Positions 22,391 to 31,801 of a stretch of DNA of 64,000 nt are shown in pieces. Each line of letters begins with the position of its first letter. Positions within the stretch are counted from its first letter, which is position 1. The position numbers and the translations under genes were made by a program. The DNA comes from Streptomyces finlayi (lineage in GTDB: Bacteria; Actinomycetota; Actinomycetes; Streptomycetales; Streptomycetaceae): positions 3,224,001 through 3,288,000 of the forward strand of contig NZ_CP045702.1 of the NCBI RefSeq assembly GCF_014216315.1, read 5' to 3'. Below the pieces are notes generated by a model, which had not been told where the DNA came from, did not search any database, and worked only from the letters and a program-made list of their open reading frames with translations.

Positions 22391-24103
22391 CTACTTCGCG
22401 CAGACCGGCTTGTCGGCTTCCACTCGCTGGATGTCCTCCGGCGCCTTGGACGGCGCCGTCAGCGGCGTGCCCGCCTCCGTGAAGTCCGGGCCCAGGGTCA
22501 GCGTCATCGGGTCCGCGTCGCCCGCGTCCGTCGTCGATGGCTTCAGCGCCGCGGCCGAGAGCCCCATACTGTCCGCGAGTTGGCGCGCCTGGTCCGCCTG
22601 GTTGGGGGCGTAGACGAGCTGGGTCTTCGCGACCTTCCCGGGCGCGTTCGCCTTGTTGCTGGACTTCAGGACGCCTTCCGAGTTCTGCAGCCAGTCGATG
22701 ACCTCCTGCGCGGACCCGGCCGGTGCGCCGCCGTTGTAGACGTCGACCCGTACGTCCGCCGATGCCGCGCGGGGACCCTTGAGCTTCGCCGCCGCCTGGG
22801 CCTTCTTCTGCTTCTTGACCTCGGTGAGGGAGATGTCCTCACGGATCATCGAGAAGAGCTGCGGAGCCTTCGCCTTGTCCAGGACGACGGTGGCCTTGAC
22901 CTGCTCCGCGGGATTGTCGACGACCGGCACCGTCGTGAAGGTGATGTTCTTCATCTCGACGGAGCTCAACTCCATGCCGAGCTCGCGCAGTTGGTTGATG
23001 TCGTCGATCCGCTCGTCGACCGTGAGCGCCTTGGTCGCGGCCTCGGCGAGCTTCCACATCTTCGTGGGGCTGGTGAGCGTGTCGTTGGACTTGAGCTTCC
23101 GCATCAGCGAACCGAGGAACTGCTGCTGGATCTCGATGCGGCTCAGGTCGCCGCCGAAGCCGACGGAGTGACGCGTGCGCAGGAAGGCCAGCGCCTCCTC
23201 GCCCTGGAGCGTGTGGTCGCCCTTGGGGAGTTTGAGGTGCGAGTCGGGGTCGTCGATGTCCTTGGCCAGACAGACGTCGACGCCGTCGACCGCGGCGGTC
23301 AGCGTCTTCACCGCGTTGAAGTCCGCGACCATGAAGTGGTCGGCCTTGATGCCCGTCAGCGCGGTGATGGTGCGCATGGTGCAGCTGGGCGTGCGGTCGT
23401 ACTGCCCGAGGCTCTCGTTGAACCGCTTGCCCGGCGTTCCGGGGATGACCTTCTTCGAGCCGTCGCTCTGGGTGGTCGGGCAGTCCGGGATGTCGGCGAT
23501 CAGGTCGCGGGGGATGCTGAGCGCGGTCGCGTTCGTGCGGTCCTTGGAGACGTGCAGCAGGATCGTGGTGTCCGCGTGACCGGCACTGCCCGCGTCGCCG
23601 TAACCCTCGTTGCCCGCGCCGGTGCGCTTGTCCGTGCCGATCACCAGGACGTTGATCGCCCGGTCCTTGCTGAAGCCGCCGGTGCCCGCGCCGTCGTCGG
23701 AGACGGCGGTGATGTTGCCGTTGAAGTGCTGGTAGACGAGGTAGCCGCCGGTACCGACCGCCACCAGCAGGAACGCCATGACCCCGCCGGTCCAGACCAG
23801 CGCCTTCTTCTTCTTGGCCTTCTGCTTTGGCCTGCGGCGCCCGGTCTGCTGTTCGGGCTGCCGGGAGGGCCGGCCACGGGACTGCCGGGACGACTTCGGG
23901 TCAGGGCGTCCGCGCTGGCCGGGCACCGTGACCCGTTCGCCGCCGCCGGACCGCCGGCGTGCGGAGCGGCCGGGCGCGGAAGGAGCGGGCGGTCGCTCTG
24001 CGGACGGGGCCAGTCGCAGTTCGTAATCGCCGGTGTCCGGGTTGAGCACCCACTGGTCAGCGGGGTCGACTGCCTCGCCCCGACCACGGCCTTGCGCGTC
24101 CAC
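22391..24103 (-). CDS. LCP (LytR-CpsA-Psr) family cell-wall glycopolymer transferase
   Basis: 570-aa membrane-anchored protein. A long basic, Pro/Gln/Arg-rich cytoplasmic N-terminus (about 1-100, ending KQKAKKKK), one TM helix (about 103-124), then an extracellular LCP domain with INVLVIGTDKR (near 149), HADTTILLHVS and LSIPRDL. A LytR_C domain (ADVRVDVYNGGAPAGSAQEV, near 445) follows. LCP proteins attach teichoic-acid-like polymers to peptidoglycan. GTG 24103 start. C-terminal ending VCAK is free. Confidence 0.9.
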   Translation of the reverse strand: MDAQGRGRGEAVDPADQWVLNPDTGDYELRLAPSAERPPAPSAPGRSARRRSGGGERVTVPGQRGRPDPKSSRQSRGRPSRQPEQQTGRRRPKQKAKKKKALVWTGGVMAFLLVAVGTGGYLVYQHFNGNITAVSDDGAGTGGFSKDRAINVLVIGTDKRTGAGNEGYGDAGSAGHADTTILLHVSKDRTNATALSIPRDLIADIPDCPTTQSDGSKKVIPGTPGKRFNESLGQYDRTPSCTMRTITALTGIKADHFMVADFNAVKTLTAAVDGVDVCLAKDIDDPDSHLKLPKGDHTLQGEEALAFLRTRHSVGFGGDLSRIEIQQQFLGSLMRKLKSNDTLTSPTKMWKLAEAATKALTVDERIDDINQLRELGMELSSVEMKNITFTTVPVVDNPAEQVKATVVLDKAKAPQLFSMIREDISLTEVKKQKKAQAAAKLKGPRAASADVRVDVYNGGAPAGSAQEVIDWLQNSEGVLKSSNKANAPGKVAKTQLVYAPNQADQARQLADSMGLSAAALKPSTTDAGDADPMTLTLGPDFTEAGTPLTAPSKAPEDIQRVEADKPVCAK

Positions 24104-24418
24104 GGTTCCCTGCTTCCTCGATCGGGTCGCTCAGCCTATCCGCCCGGCCTCCCCACCTGTCCGGGGCCGGGATGAAGATCCTCACATCTCACCGCCCACG
24201 GACCCGGCGCGCAGAGCCTGCGCGACCCGGCTCCGGGGCGGCCCATGAAAGGGCCAATCAGAAATGACCACACGGAATCCCCAAACAAGTCGTCAATTCT
24301 CCTATAGTTGCCGAGACTTGATCAGGAATTATCAGCTCCAGTTATGATGTTTCATTCATTTTTGCAGTGAAGCATCCCGATTGTCCCGCTCCGTCCCGTC
24401 CGTCCTCAAGGACTCCGA
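24104..24418. other. divergent control region, LCP gene / conservon
   Basis: 315 bp between the LCP start and cvnA. From about 24250 to 24365 it is markedly AT-rich for this genome. A candidate rightward pair is TTGATC (near 24319) and TATGAT (near 24343) with a long spacer. No RNA gene or repeat seen. Confidence 0.4.
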
Positions 24419-25906
24419 TTGCGCCCCATATTCCGGCCGACCGCACTCGCCCTGCTGGTCTCCGCAGCCGTAACCGGTTCCCTGTGTCTGTGGGCGGTCG
24501 TCGCCGCACCCGCTTCGGTGCGGACCCCACTGGCCTGGGGAGCGGGCTCGGCAGCCGTGCTGCTCTGCACCGCGGTGACCGTCGCCGTCCACTCCCTGCT
24601 CACCGCACGCGGTCTGCGCGCGATGCGGGCCGCCGATGCCCAGCGGTTCACCGCCGAGACCTCACGGCTCGTCTCCTCCTCCGCAGCGGAGGCTCAGCGC
24701 TTCACCGCCGAGACCGCCCGGATCAGGGCCGCCGCCGCCACCGAGACCGCCCGGGTCAACGCCCAGGCGGCCGCCGAGACGGCCTGGGTCACCTCCGAGG
24801 CCGCCGAGGAGTGCGACCGCCTCCGCGCCGAGGTGAAGCAGCTGACCGCCCGCGCGACCCGCAGCGAGACCGAGCGCTCGGCTGCCGTGGCCGCCTGCGC
24901 CAACGCCGCGGGCCGGATGCAGGCCCTGGCCACGAGCATGCTGGCCGACCTCCGCGAGATGGAGCACCGGCACACCGCCGAGGACGTGCTCGGTGATCTC
25001 CTGTACCTGGACCACCGCACCGCCCAGGCGGGCCGGCTGGCCGACTCCATCGCCGTACTGACCGGGGCGCGCTCCGGACGCCGCTGGGCGAAGCCGATCG
25101 TCATGGAGTCGATCCTGCGCGGCGCGATGGGCCGTATCGGCAGCTACCAGCGGGTACGTCTGCACTCGACCAGTGACGTGGCGATCGCCGGTCACGCCGC
25201 CGAGGGCATCATGCACGCGCTCGCCGAACTCCTCGACAACGCGGCGAACTTCTCGCCGCCCACCGCCGAGGTGCACGTGTACGTCGAGGAGGTACCGGCG
25301 GGCATCGTCATCACCGTCGAGGACAGCGGCCTCGTGATGAGCGATGTGCAACTGCGCCGGGCCGAGCGCGCCGTGTCGTCCGAGAACCGCGACCTCACCA
25401 ACCTCTCCGGCACCCGCCTCGGTCTCGCCGTCGTCGGCCGGCTGGCCCGTAAGCACGGGCTCACCGTCTCCTTCCGGCCGTCCGCGCGCGGCGGCACGGG
25501 CGCACTGCTGATGCTGCCCCAGGAACTCATCTCCCGTACCGCCGTCCCCGTGGCGGCCCCCGAGTTCCCCGCACCCGTACCCCCGGCCCCACAGCCGGCG
25601 CCCGAACCCGTCCGGACCGCGGACGGGGACGGGGACGCGAACAAGGGTTCCGCTCAGGAAGAACCGGACGGCTCCGCGTCGGAGACGACCGGCTCGCTCC
25701 CCCAGTTCGGTGAGAGCGGCCTCCCCAAGCGCCGCCGCGGCCGCACCCTCGCCGCCGCCGAAGCCCGTAACGGCAACGTCACGTCCGACGACGCCGACAC
25801 CTCACGGCCCCGTACCACCGACCCGAAGGTCCAGGCAGCCCGCTTCAGCACCTTCAGCAAGGCGGTACGAGCCAACTCCCCGCACCTGGAAGGCAACACC
25901 CGATGA
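24419..25906 (+). CDS. conservon CvnA: membrane sensor histidine kinase-like ATPase
   Basis: 495 aa. Two N-terminal TM segments (about 7-28 and 36-60), a coiled coil built from repeats of QRFTAET/AAAET-like heptads (about 70-160), a degenerate H-box region (LYLDHRTAQAGRLADSI) and an HATPase domain with N-box LAELLDNAANFSPP, EDSGLVMSD and LGLAVVGRLARKHGL. A Pro-rich tail follows. First gene of a cvnABCD-P450-P450 operon; in S. coelicolor these modules act as G-protein-like systems in development/antibiotic control. TTG 24419 start with AAGGA; overlaps cvnB by 4. Confidence 0.88.
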   Translation: MRPIFRPTALALLVSAAVTGSLCLWAVVAAPASVRTPLAWGAGSAAVLLCTAVTVAVHSLLTARGLRAMRAADAQRFTAETSRLVSSSAAEAQRFTAETARIRAAAATETARVNAQAAAETAWVTSEAAEECDRLRAEVKQLTARATRSETERSAAVAACANAAGRMQALATSMLADLREMEHRHTAEDVLGDLLYLDHRTAQAGRLADSIAVLTGARSGRRWAKPIVMESILRGAMGRIGSYQRVRLHSTSDVAIAGHAAEGIMHALAELLDNAANFSPPTAEVHVYVEEVPAGIVITVEDSGLVMSDVQLRRAERAVSSENRDLTNLSGTRLGLAVVGRLARKHGLTVSFRPSARGGTGALLMLPQELISRTAVPVAAPEFPAPVPPAPQPAPEPVRTADGDGDANKGSAQEEPDGSASETTGSLPQFGESGLPKRRRGRTLAAAEARNGNVTSDDADTSRPRTTDPKVQAARFSTFSKAVRANSPHLEGNTR

Positions 25907-26349
25907 CCGCGACCACCGACGAGAAGCTCAACTGGCTGCTGGAGGGGCTGCTCGACCGCACGCCCGGCGCCCGGCACGCCCTCGTCCTGTCCCGGGACGG
26001 CCTGAAGCTGTGCCGCACCCCGGAGCTCTCCGTCGATCAGGCCGACCAGCTGGCCGCGATCTCCGCCGGCATCCAGAGCCTGTCGCACGGCGCGTCCATC
26101 GAGTTCGGTGACGGCACCGGCGGCGTACGGTCCGCGATGGCCGAGTTCTACGGCGGGGTGCTCTTCATCGTCGAGGCGGGCGCCGGCGCGCACCTCGCGG
26201 TCGTCGCCTCGGAGGACTCCGACGTCGGTCTCGTCGGCCACAACATGAGCGAGCTCGTCGAGCAGCTCGGCGAGCACCTCGTCGCCCCGCCGCGTACTCC
26301 CGCGGAAGCGGCGGCGCACGCGGCGGCCGCCGAAACCGCGGACGTATGA
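25903..26349 (+). CDS. conservon CvnB: roadblock/LC7 domain protein
   Basis: 148-aa Roadblock/LC7 protein (LNWLLEGLLDRTPGARHALVLSRDGL at about 8-33, hydrophobic strands to about 125), the presumed GTPase-regulating partner of CvnD by analogy with MglB. ATGA overlap with cvnA and with cvnC. Cytoplasmic. Confidence 0.9.
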   Translation: MTATTDEKLNWLLEGLLDRTPGARHALVLSRDGLKLCRTPELSVDQADQLAAISAGIQSLSHGASIEFGDGTGGVRSAMAEFYGGVLFIVEAGAGAHLAVVASEDSDVGLVGHNMSELVEQLGEHLVAPPRTPAEAAAHAAAAETADV

Positions 26350-26717
26350 CGACGGCGCCCCGTCGACGCCCGGGCCGCGACGACGACCCGGACCGGCTGT
26401 ACACCCTCACCGGTGGCCGCAGCCGGTCCGATTCGGCCGCCTTCGACCTGGTGACGCTCATCGTCTCCGAATGCGAGTCGTCCCCCGGCATGCAGTCGGA
26501 GCACGTCGCGATCCTGCGGATGTGCGAGCGGCCCCACGCGCTCGTCGAGATCGCCGCGACCCTGAACCTGCCCGTCAGCATCGTGCGCATCATGCTGTGC
26601 GACCTGCTCGACACCGGCCGGATCAGCGCCCGCCACCCCCGTACTGCCCGTGTCGCGGACCGGCTCCCCGACCCCGACATCCTGGAACAGGTGCTCGTTG
26701 GACTCCGCAACCTCTGA
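26346..26717 (+). CDS. conservon CvnC: DUF742 protein
   Basis: 123-aa DUF742 protein; LYTLTGGRSRSD near the N-terminus and the helix-turn-helix-like LVEIAATLNLPVSIVRIMLCDLLDTG near 68-93 are typical. Biochemical role not established. ATGA overlap with cvnB; its last 20 bases overlap cvnD. Confidence 0.9.
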   Translation: MTTAPRRRPGRDDDPDRLYTLTGGRSRSDSAAFDLVTLIVSECESSPGMQSEHVAILRMCERPHALVEIAATLNLPVSIVRIMLCDLLDTGRISARHPRTARVADRLPDPDILEQVLVGLRNL

Positions 26718-27342
26718 CCGTGACGCCCTGCAGGCGACGGCCGACAACGGACTGAAGATCGTCGTTGTCGGCGGCTTCGGTGTCGGCAAGACCACCATGG
26801 TCCGTTCCGTGAGCGAGATCCGTCCGCTCAACACGGAAGAGACCATGACCCGTGCGGGCGAGGCGGTCGACCACCTGGACGGCGTGCAGTCCAAGACGTC
26901 CACCACGGTCGCCTTCGACTTCGGCCGGATCACGCTCGACGCACGCTCGGTCCTCTATCTCTTCGGCGCGCCCGGACAGGAGCGCTTCTGGTTCCTGTGG
27001 GACCGGCTGTTCTCCGGCACCCTCGGCGCCGTGGTCCTCGCCGACACCCGGCGCCTCTCCGACTCCTGGTACGCGATCGACCGGCTGGAGCACCACGGGA
27101 CGCCGTTCATCGTCGCGTGCAACGACTTCGGCGGCCCGCTCCACAGCGAGCAGCAGATACGGGAGGCCCTCGACCTCTCACCCGACGTACCGCTCGTCGA
27201 GTGCGACGCCCGCGACCGGTCGTCCAGCAAATACGTGCTGATCACCCTGGTCGAGCACCTCCAGCAGCTGGCTGCCGCCCGCGTCCCGGAAGCGGCCCTG
27301 ACGGCGGCCCCGGCCGCCATGACTCCGGAGCCCACCCCGTGA
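26698..27342 (+). CDS. conservon CvnD: Ras-like GTPase
   Basis: 214-aa small GTPase. P-loop GGFGVGKTT (25-33), switch segment with Thr residues near 48-65, G3 replaced by FGAPGQERF (near 88, typical of CvnD), and NDFGG as the G4 equivalent. TTG 26698 is chosen as start (GGAACAGG upstream); it lies inside the cvnC end. Stop overlaps the P450 start in GTGA. Confidence 0.9.
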   Translation: MDSATSDRDALQATADNGLKIVVVGGFGVGKTTMVRSVSEIRPLNTEETMTRAGEAVDHLDGVQSKTSTTVAFDFGRITLDARSVLYLFGAPGQERFWFLWDRLFSGTLGAVVLADTRRLSDSWYAIDRLEHHGTPFIVACNDFGGPLHSEQQIREALDLSPDVPLVECDARDRSSSKYVLITLVEHLQQLAAARVPEAALTAAPAAMTPEPTP

Positions 27343-28586
27343 CCCAGTGCCCCGTGTCCCACGGCTCCGCGCCCCTGCCCGTACCGCTGTCGGGCCCGCG
27401 GTTCCAGACCGACCCCGTCCAGCTGTACCGGGACATGCGCCGTGACCACGGCGCCGTCGCCCCGGTCGTCCTCGACGGGAACGTACCGGCCTGGCTGATC
27501 CTCGGCTACCGCGAGCTGCACCAGGTCACCAGCGACCCGGTGCTGTTCAGCCGGGACTCCGAGCTGTGGAACCAGTGGGACCGCATCCCGGTCGACTGGC
27601 CGCTGCTCCCGATGATCGGCCGCAGGCAGCCGTCGATCCTCTACACCGTCGGCGAACGTCACAGCCGGCGCGCGGCGATGATCAGCGAGGCCCTGGAGGG
27701 CGTGGACCCCTTCGCGCTCAAGCGGTACGCGGAGGAGTTCGCCGACGCCCTCATCGACCGGTTCTGCTCGACCGGCCGTACGGAGATCATCGCCGAGTAC
27801 GCGATGCTGCTCCCGGCCCTCGTCCTGGCGAAGATCTACGGCTTCTCCGACGAGACCGGAGAGGCGCTCGTCGGCTCGATCAACGACATGATCGACGGCC
27901 GCGAGCGGGCACTCGCCGGGCAGACGCATCTCGCCTCGTCCATGGTGCAGTTGCTGGCCGACAAACACGCCGAGCCCGGTGACGACGTGGTGACGCGGAT
28001 GCTCGCCAACACGGACGGCTTCTCGGACGAGGAGATCGCCCAGGACCTGATGGTCATGATGGCGGCGGGCCACCAGCCGACCGCCGACTGGATGGGCAAC
28101 TCGCTGCGGCTGATGCTGACCGACGACCGGTTCGCCGCCTCGCTCTCGGGCGGCCGGCACAGCATCGGCGAGGCGATGAACGAAGTGCTGTGGGAGGACA
28201 CCCCCTCCCAGAACGTCGCGGGCCGCTGGGCCGCCCGCGAGACCCGCCTCGGCGGGCGCCACATCAAGGCCGGTGACCTGTTGCTCCTCGGTATCGCCGC
28301 GGCCAACGGCGACCCGCAGGTGCGCACGGACGGCGCGGCGCTCACCGGTGGCAACAACGCGTTCCTCTCGTTCGGTCACGGCGAGCACCGCTGCCCGTTC
28401 CCTGCGCAGGAGACCGCCGAGGTCATCGCGCGCACCGGCATCGAGGTCCTGCTCGACCGCCTGCCGGACGTCGACCTCGCGGTGGCGCAGGAGCAGCTGA
28501 CGCGGCGCCCGTCCCCGTGGCTGCGCGGTCTCACGGACCTGCCGGTCCGCTTCACTCCCACGCCCGCCCTCGGAGGCCAGCAATGA
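27339..28586 (+). CDS. CYP157-type cytochrome P450 lacking the ExxR motif
   Basis: 415-aa P450 translated from a GTG overlapping cvnD. Haem loop FGHGEHRC is present (Cys near 347), but the K-helix ExxR is EVLW (in AMNEVLWEDTPSQ), i.e. Arg replaced by Trp. CYP157 members of streptomycetes are known to lack ExxR, so the assignment is firm. The I-helix reads MAAGHQPTAD rather than AGxxTT, and Cys is followed by Pro-Phe instead of x-Gly. Redox substrate unknown; in conservon operons CYP157 is paired with CYP154, as here. Confidence 0.88.
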   Translation: MTQCPVSHGSAPLPVPLSGPRFQTDPVQLYRDMRRDHGAVAPVVLDGNVPAWLILGYRELHQVTSDPVLFSRDSELWNQWDRIPVDWPLLPMIGRRQPSILYTVGERHSRRAAMISEALEGVDPFALKRYAEEFADALIDRFCSTGRTEIIAEYAMLLPALVLAKIYGFSDETGEALVGSINDMIDGRERALAGQTHLASSMVQLLADKHAEPGDDVVTRMLANTDGFSDEEIAQDLMVMMAAGHQPTADWMGNSLRLMLTDDRFAASLSGGRHSIGEAMNEVLWEDTPSQNVAGRWAARETRLGGRHIKAGDLLLLGIAAANGDPQVRTDGAALTGGNNAFLSFGHGEHRCPFPAQETAEVIARTGIEVLLDRLPDVDLAVAQEQLTRRPSPWLRGLTDLPVRFTPTPALGGQQ

Positions 28587-29791
28587 CCCGGATCGCCCTC
28601 GACCCCTTCGTCACCGACCTCGACGCGGAGAGCGCCGCGCTGCGAGCGGCCGGACCGCTGGCCGAGGTCGAGCTGCCGGGCGGGGTGCACTGCTACGCCG
28701 TCACCCACCACGCGGCGGCGCGCGCGCTGCTCACCGACAGCCGCGTCGTGAAGGACATCAACGTGTGGGGCGCCTGGCAGCGCGGCGAGATACCCATGGA
28801 CTGGCCGCTGATCGGTCTGGTCAACCCGGGCCGCTCCATGCTGACGGTCGACGGCGCCGACCACCGCAGGCTGCGGACGCTGGTCGCGCAGGCGCTGACG
28901 GTGAAGCGGGTCGAGCGGCTGCGGGCGGGCATCGAGGCGCTGACGAACGCGAGCCTGGACCGCCTCGCGGCGCTCCCCAAGGGCGAGACCGTCGATCTGA
29001 AGGCGGAGTTCGCCTACCCGCTGCCGATGAACGTGATCAGCGAGCTGATGGGCGTGGACGCGGCCGACCACCCCCGTCTCAAGGAACTGTTCGAGATGTT
29101 CTTCTCGACGCAGACCCCGCCGGAGAAGGTCCCGCAGATGATGGCGGACCTCGGCGCCCTCTTCACGAAGATCGTGGACGGGAAGCGGGCGAACCCGGGC
29201 GACGACCTGACCAGCGCCCTGATCGCGGCGTCGGAGGACGGCGACCAGCTCTCCGACGAGGAGATCGTCAACACGCTCCAGCTGATCGTCGCGGCCGGTC
29301 ACGAGACGACGATCAGTCTGATCGTCAACGTCGTGGAAGCGCTCCAGACCCATCCGGAGCAGCGCGAGCGGGTGCTGAACGGCGAGGTCGCGTGGGAGAA
29401 CGTGATCGAGGAGACGCTGCGCTGGAACACGCCCACCTCGCACGTCCTGATCCGCTTCGCGACCGAGGACGTCAAGGTCGGCGAGAAGGTCCTCCCGAAG
29501 GGTGAGGCGCTGATCATCTCGTTCGGCGCGCTCGGCCGCGACGAGGAGCAGTACGGGCCGACGGCGGGCGAGTTCGACATCACCCGCTCCCCCAACCGTC
29601 ACATCGCCTTCGGCCACGGCCCGCACGTCTGCCCGGGTGCGGCCCTGTCGCGCCTGGAAGCGGGAGTGGCGCTGCCGGCTCTCTACGAGCGCTTCCCCGA
29701 GCTGGACCTCGCGGTGCCGGCCTCCGAACTCCGTAACAAGCCGATCGTCACCCAGAACGACCTGTTCGAACTCCCGGTCGACCTGGGCTGA
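28583..29791 (+). CDS. CYP154-type cytochrome P450
   Basis: 402-aa P450 with a full motif set: I-helix AAGHETT, K-helix EETLR (ExxR intact), haem loop FGHGPHVCPGAALSRLE with the Cys thiolate near 349. ATGA overlap with the CYP157 gene indicates coupled translation. Probably the catalytically competent partner of the pair; substrate not predictable. Confidence 0.9.
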   Translation: MTRIALDPFVTDLDAESAALRAAGPLAEVELPGGVHCYAVTHHAAARALLTDSRVVKDINVWGAWQRGEIPMDWPLIGLVNPGRSMLTVDGADHRRLRTLVAQALTVKRVERLRAGIEALTNASLDRLAALPKGETVDLKAEFAYPLPMNVISELMGVDAADHPRLKELFEMFFSTQTPPEKVPQMMADLGALFTKIVDGKRANPGDDLTSALIAASEDGDQLSDEEIVNTLQLIVAAGHETTISLIVNVVEALQTHPEQRERVLNGEVAWENVIEETLRWNTPTSHVLIRFATEDVKVGEKVLPKGEALIISFGALGRDEEQYGPTAGEFDITRSPNRHIAFGHGPHVCPGAALSRLEAGVALPALYERFPELDLAVPASELRNKPIVTQNDLFELPVDLG

Positions 29792-29865
29792 CCCGATTGC
29801 CGTCCACGAGCTGGAGTGTGCGTCTCATCCGACGGACAGGGGCCTCCGCCCTCCCCGGGACCGAC

Positions 29866-29871
29866 TACGCT
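29866..29871 (+). promoter_or_regulatory. serC -10 box, leaderless configuration
   Basis: TACGCT ends seven bases before the GTG start (29879), so transcription should begin at or next to the start codon. No Shine-Dalgarno precedes the GTG, in agreement with a leaderless mRNA. Confidence 0.5.
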
Positions 29872-29878
29872 CCGGCTC

Positions 29879-30997
29879 GTGGCCGACATCCAGATCCCCG
29901 CTGACATCAAGCCCGCCGACGGACGCTTCGGCGCCGGTCCTTCCAAGGTGCGGACGGAGGCGCTCGACGCGCTGGCCGCCACCGGCACCTCCCTCCTCGG
30001 TACGTCTCACCGCCAGGCTCCCGTGAAGAACCTGGTCGGCGAGGTACGTGACGGTGTGCGCAGCCTCTTCTCCCTCCCCGAGGGATACGAGGTCGTCCTC
30101 GGCAACGGCGGTTCCACCGCCTTCTGGGACATCGCGACGCACGGTCTGATCGAGTCGAAGTCCCAGCACCTGAACTTCGGCGAGTTCTCGTCCAAGTTCG
30201 CGAAGGCCGCCAAGCTCGCCCCGTGGCTGTCCGACCCGACCGTCATCGCCTCCGACCCGGGCACGCACCCGGACCCCGAGGCCGAGACGGGCGTGGACGT
30301 CTACGCCTTCACCCACAACGAGACCTCGACGGGTGTCGCGGCCCCGATCAAGCGGGTCGCGGGCGCCGACGAAGGCTCCCTGGTCCTGGTGGACGCCACC
30401 TCGGGCGCGGGCGGCCTGCCGGTCGACATCTCCGAGACGGACGTCTACTACTTCGCCCCGCAGAAGTCCTTCGCCTCCGACGGCGGCCTGTGGATCGCGG
30501 CGTTCTCCCCGGCCGCCCTGGACCGCGCGGCGCGCATCCACGCGTCGGGCCGCCACATCCCGGAGTTCTTCTCACTCCCGACGGCGATCGACAACTCGCT
30601 GAAGAACCAGACGTACAACACCCCGGCCCTGGCGACGCTGTTCCTCCTGAACGAGCAGCTGAAGTGGATGAACACCCAGGGTGGCCTGGACTTCACCACC
30701 GGCCGCACCGCCCAGTCGGCGCGGAACCTGTACGGCTGGGCGGAGGAGTCGAAGCACGCGACCCCGTTCGTCACGGACCCGGCGAAGCGCTCGCAGGTCA
30801 TCGGCACGATCGACTTCTCGGACGAGATCGACGCCTCGGCGGTCGCGAAGGTGCTGCGCGCCAACGGAATCGTCGACACGGAGCCGTACCGCAAGCTGGG
30901 CCGCAACCAGCTGCGCGTGGCGATGTTCCCGGCGATCGACCCGTCTGACGTCCAGGCACTGACGGCCTGCATCGACTACGTGATCGAAAAGCTGTAG
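29879..30997 (+). CDS. serC: phosphoserine aminotransferase
   Basis: 372-aa PLP enzyme of the actinobacterial SerC type, converting 3-phosphohydroxypyruvate and glutamate to phosphoserine (serine, and PLP precursor supply). FGAGPSKV near 20, GNGGSTAFWD near 77, PLP-Lys in YYFAPQKSFASDGG (Lys near 199), and C-terminal NQLRVAMFPAID. GTG 29879 start. A strong hairpin terminator follows. Position after the conservon corresponds to SCO4366. Confidence 0.95.
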   Translation: MADIQIPADIKPADGRFGAGPSKVRTEALDALAATGTSLLGTSHRQAPVKNLVGEVRDGVRSLFSLPEGYEVVLGNGGSTAFWDIATHGLIESKSQHLNFGEFSSKFAKAAKLAPWLSDPTVIASDPGTHPDPEAETGVDVYAFTHNETSTGVAAPIKRVAGADEGSLVLVDATSGAGGLPVDISETDVYYFAPQKSFASDGGLWIAAFSPAALDRAARIHASGRHIPEFFSLPTAIDNSLKNQTYNTPALATLFLLNEQLKWMNTQGGLDFTTGRTAQSARNLYGWAEESKHATPFVTDPAKRSQVIGTIDFSDEIDASAVAKVLRANGIVDTEPYRKLGRNQLRVAMFPAIDPSDVQALTACIDYVIEKL

Positions 30998-31017
30998 CGA
31001 TCACGAGAGACGGAGAG

Positions 31018-31053
31018 ACGGCCCTGTGCGCTTCGGCGAGCAGGGCCGTTTCT
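31018..31053 (+). terminator. serC terminator
   Basis: ACGGCCCTG (31018-31026) pairs with CAGGGCCGT (31041-31049), followed by TTCT. Nine-bp perfect stem, 20 bases after the serC stop. Confidence 0.8.
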
Positions 31054-31149
31054 GCTTCACTCGACCGGGTGGCCCATCGCGTGCAGGACATCCGTCTGCG
31101 CCTCGTCCTACGATGATGCTCTCGACACCAGCCATCCAGGAGGCCCGCA

Positions 31150-31764
31150 ATGTCTGCAGCAGCAGTCGAGCACCCCTGTGACGGTGAGCCGGAATCCCTG
31201 CTCGAAAGTGCCCATCGGCTCTCGGAGCAGCTTCCCCCGGGTTACCGCGTCGAGATCATCGGAGGCGTCATCACCGTGGCCCCACCCCCGGACGGCCCCC
31301 ACGCCCGCGCACTCACCAAGTTGATGCGCCCCTTCATCGCGGCTGGGCTCGACGACGGCGAATCAGCTGTTCTCCAGGGAATCGGCTTGTGGCTGCCTGG
31401 CGGGCCCGAGGACTACGCCATCCCCGACCTCGCCGTCGTCGACGCGGATTTCGACGAGCACCGGGCCGAGAACTCCGCCTACGATCCCGCGGTCTTCCGC
31501 CTGGTCCTGGAGGTCACCTCCAGCAACTACCAGAACGACCTGCGCCACAAGGTCGCCGCCTACGCCTACGCCAAGATCCCGGTATACGTGATCCTCGACC
31601 GCCGCCACGGCCGCGTCCATGTACTGACGGACCCCGTCGGCGGCGCCTACGACCGGCACGAGGTGTACGCGCCGGGGCAGGCGGCCGTCCTTCCCGCCGC
31701 CATCGGTGCCGAAGTCACTTTGGACGTAGCCGAATTGGTCAAGGCCGGCCGACCACGCCCGTAA
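31150..31764 (+). CDS. Uma2-family (DUF820) endonuclease-fold protein
   Basis: 204-aa protein of the PD-(D/E)xK-like Uma2 family, often multicopy in actinobacteria. Conserved points: YRVEIIGGVITVAPPPDGPH (about 32-52), IPDLAVVDADF (about 92; catalytic-type Asp), and LVLEVTSSNYQNDLRHKVAAYA (about 118-140; E-x-K arrangement). Substrate and role unknown. AGGAGG 7 bases before ATG 31150. Confidence 0.82.
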   Translation: MSAAAVEHPCDGEPESLLESAHRLSEQLPPGYRVEIIGGVITVAPPPDGPHARALTKLMRPFIAAGLDDGESAVLQGIGLWLPGGPEDYAIPDLAVVDADFDEHRAENSAYDPAVFRLVLEVTSSNYQNDLRHKVAAYAYAKIPVYVILDRRHGRVHVLTDPVGGAYDRHEVYAPGQAAVLPAAIGAEVTLDVAELVKAGRPRP

Positions 31765-31801
31765 TCCTTCGTTGTCAGTGGCCGCTGCTAGCTTCCCCCG
31801 C

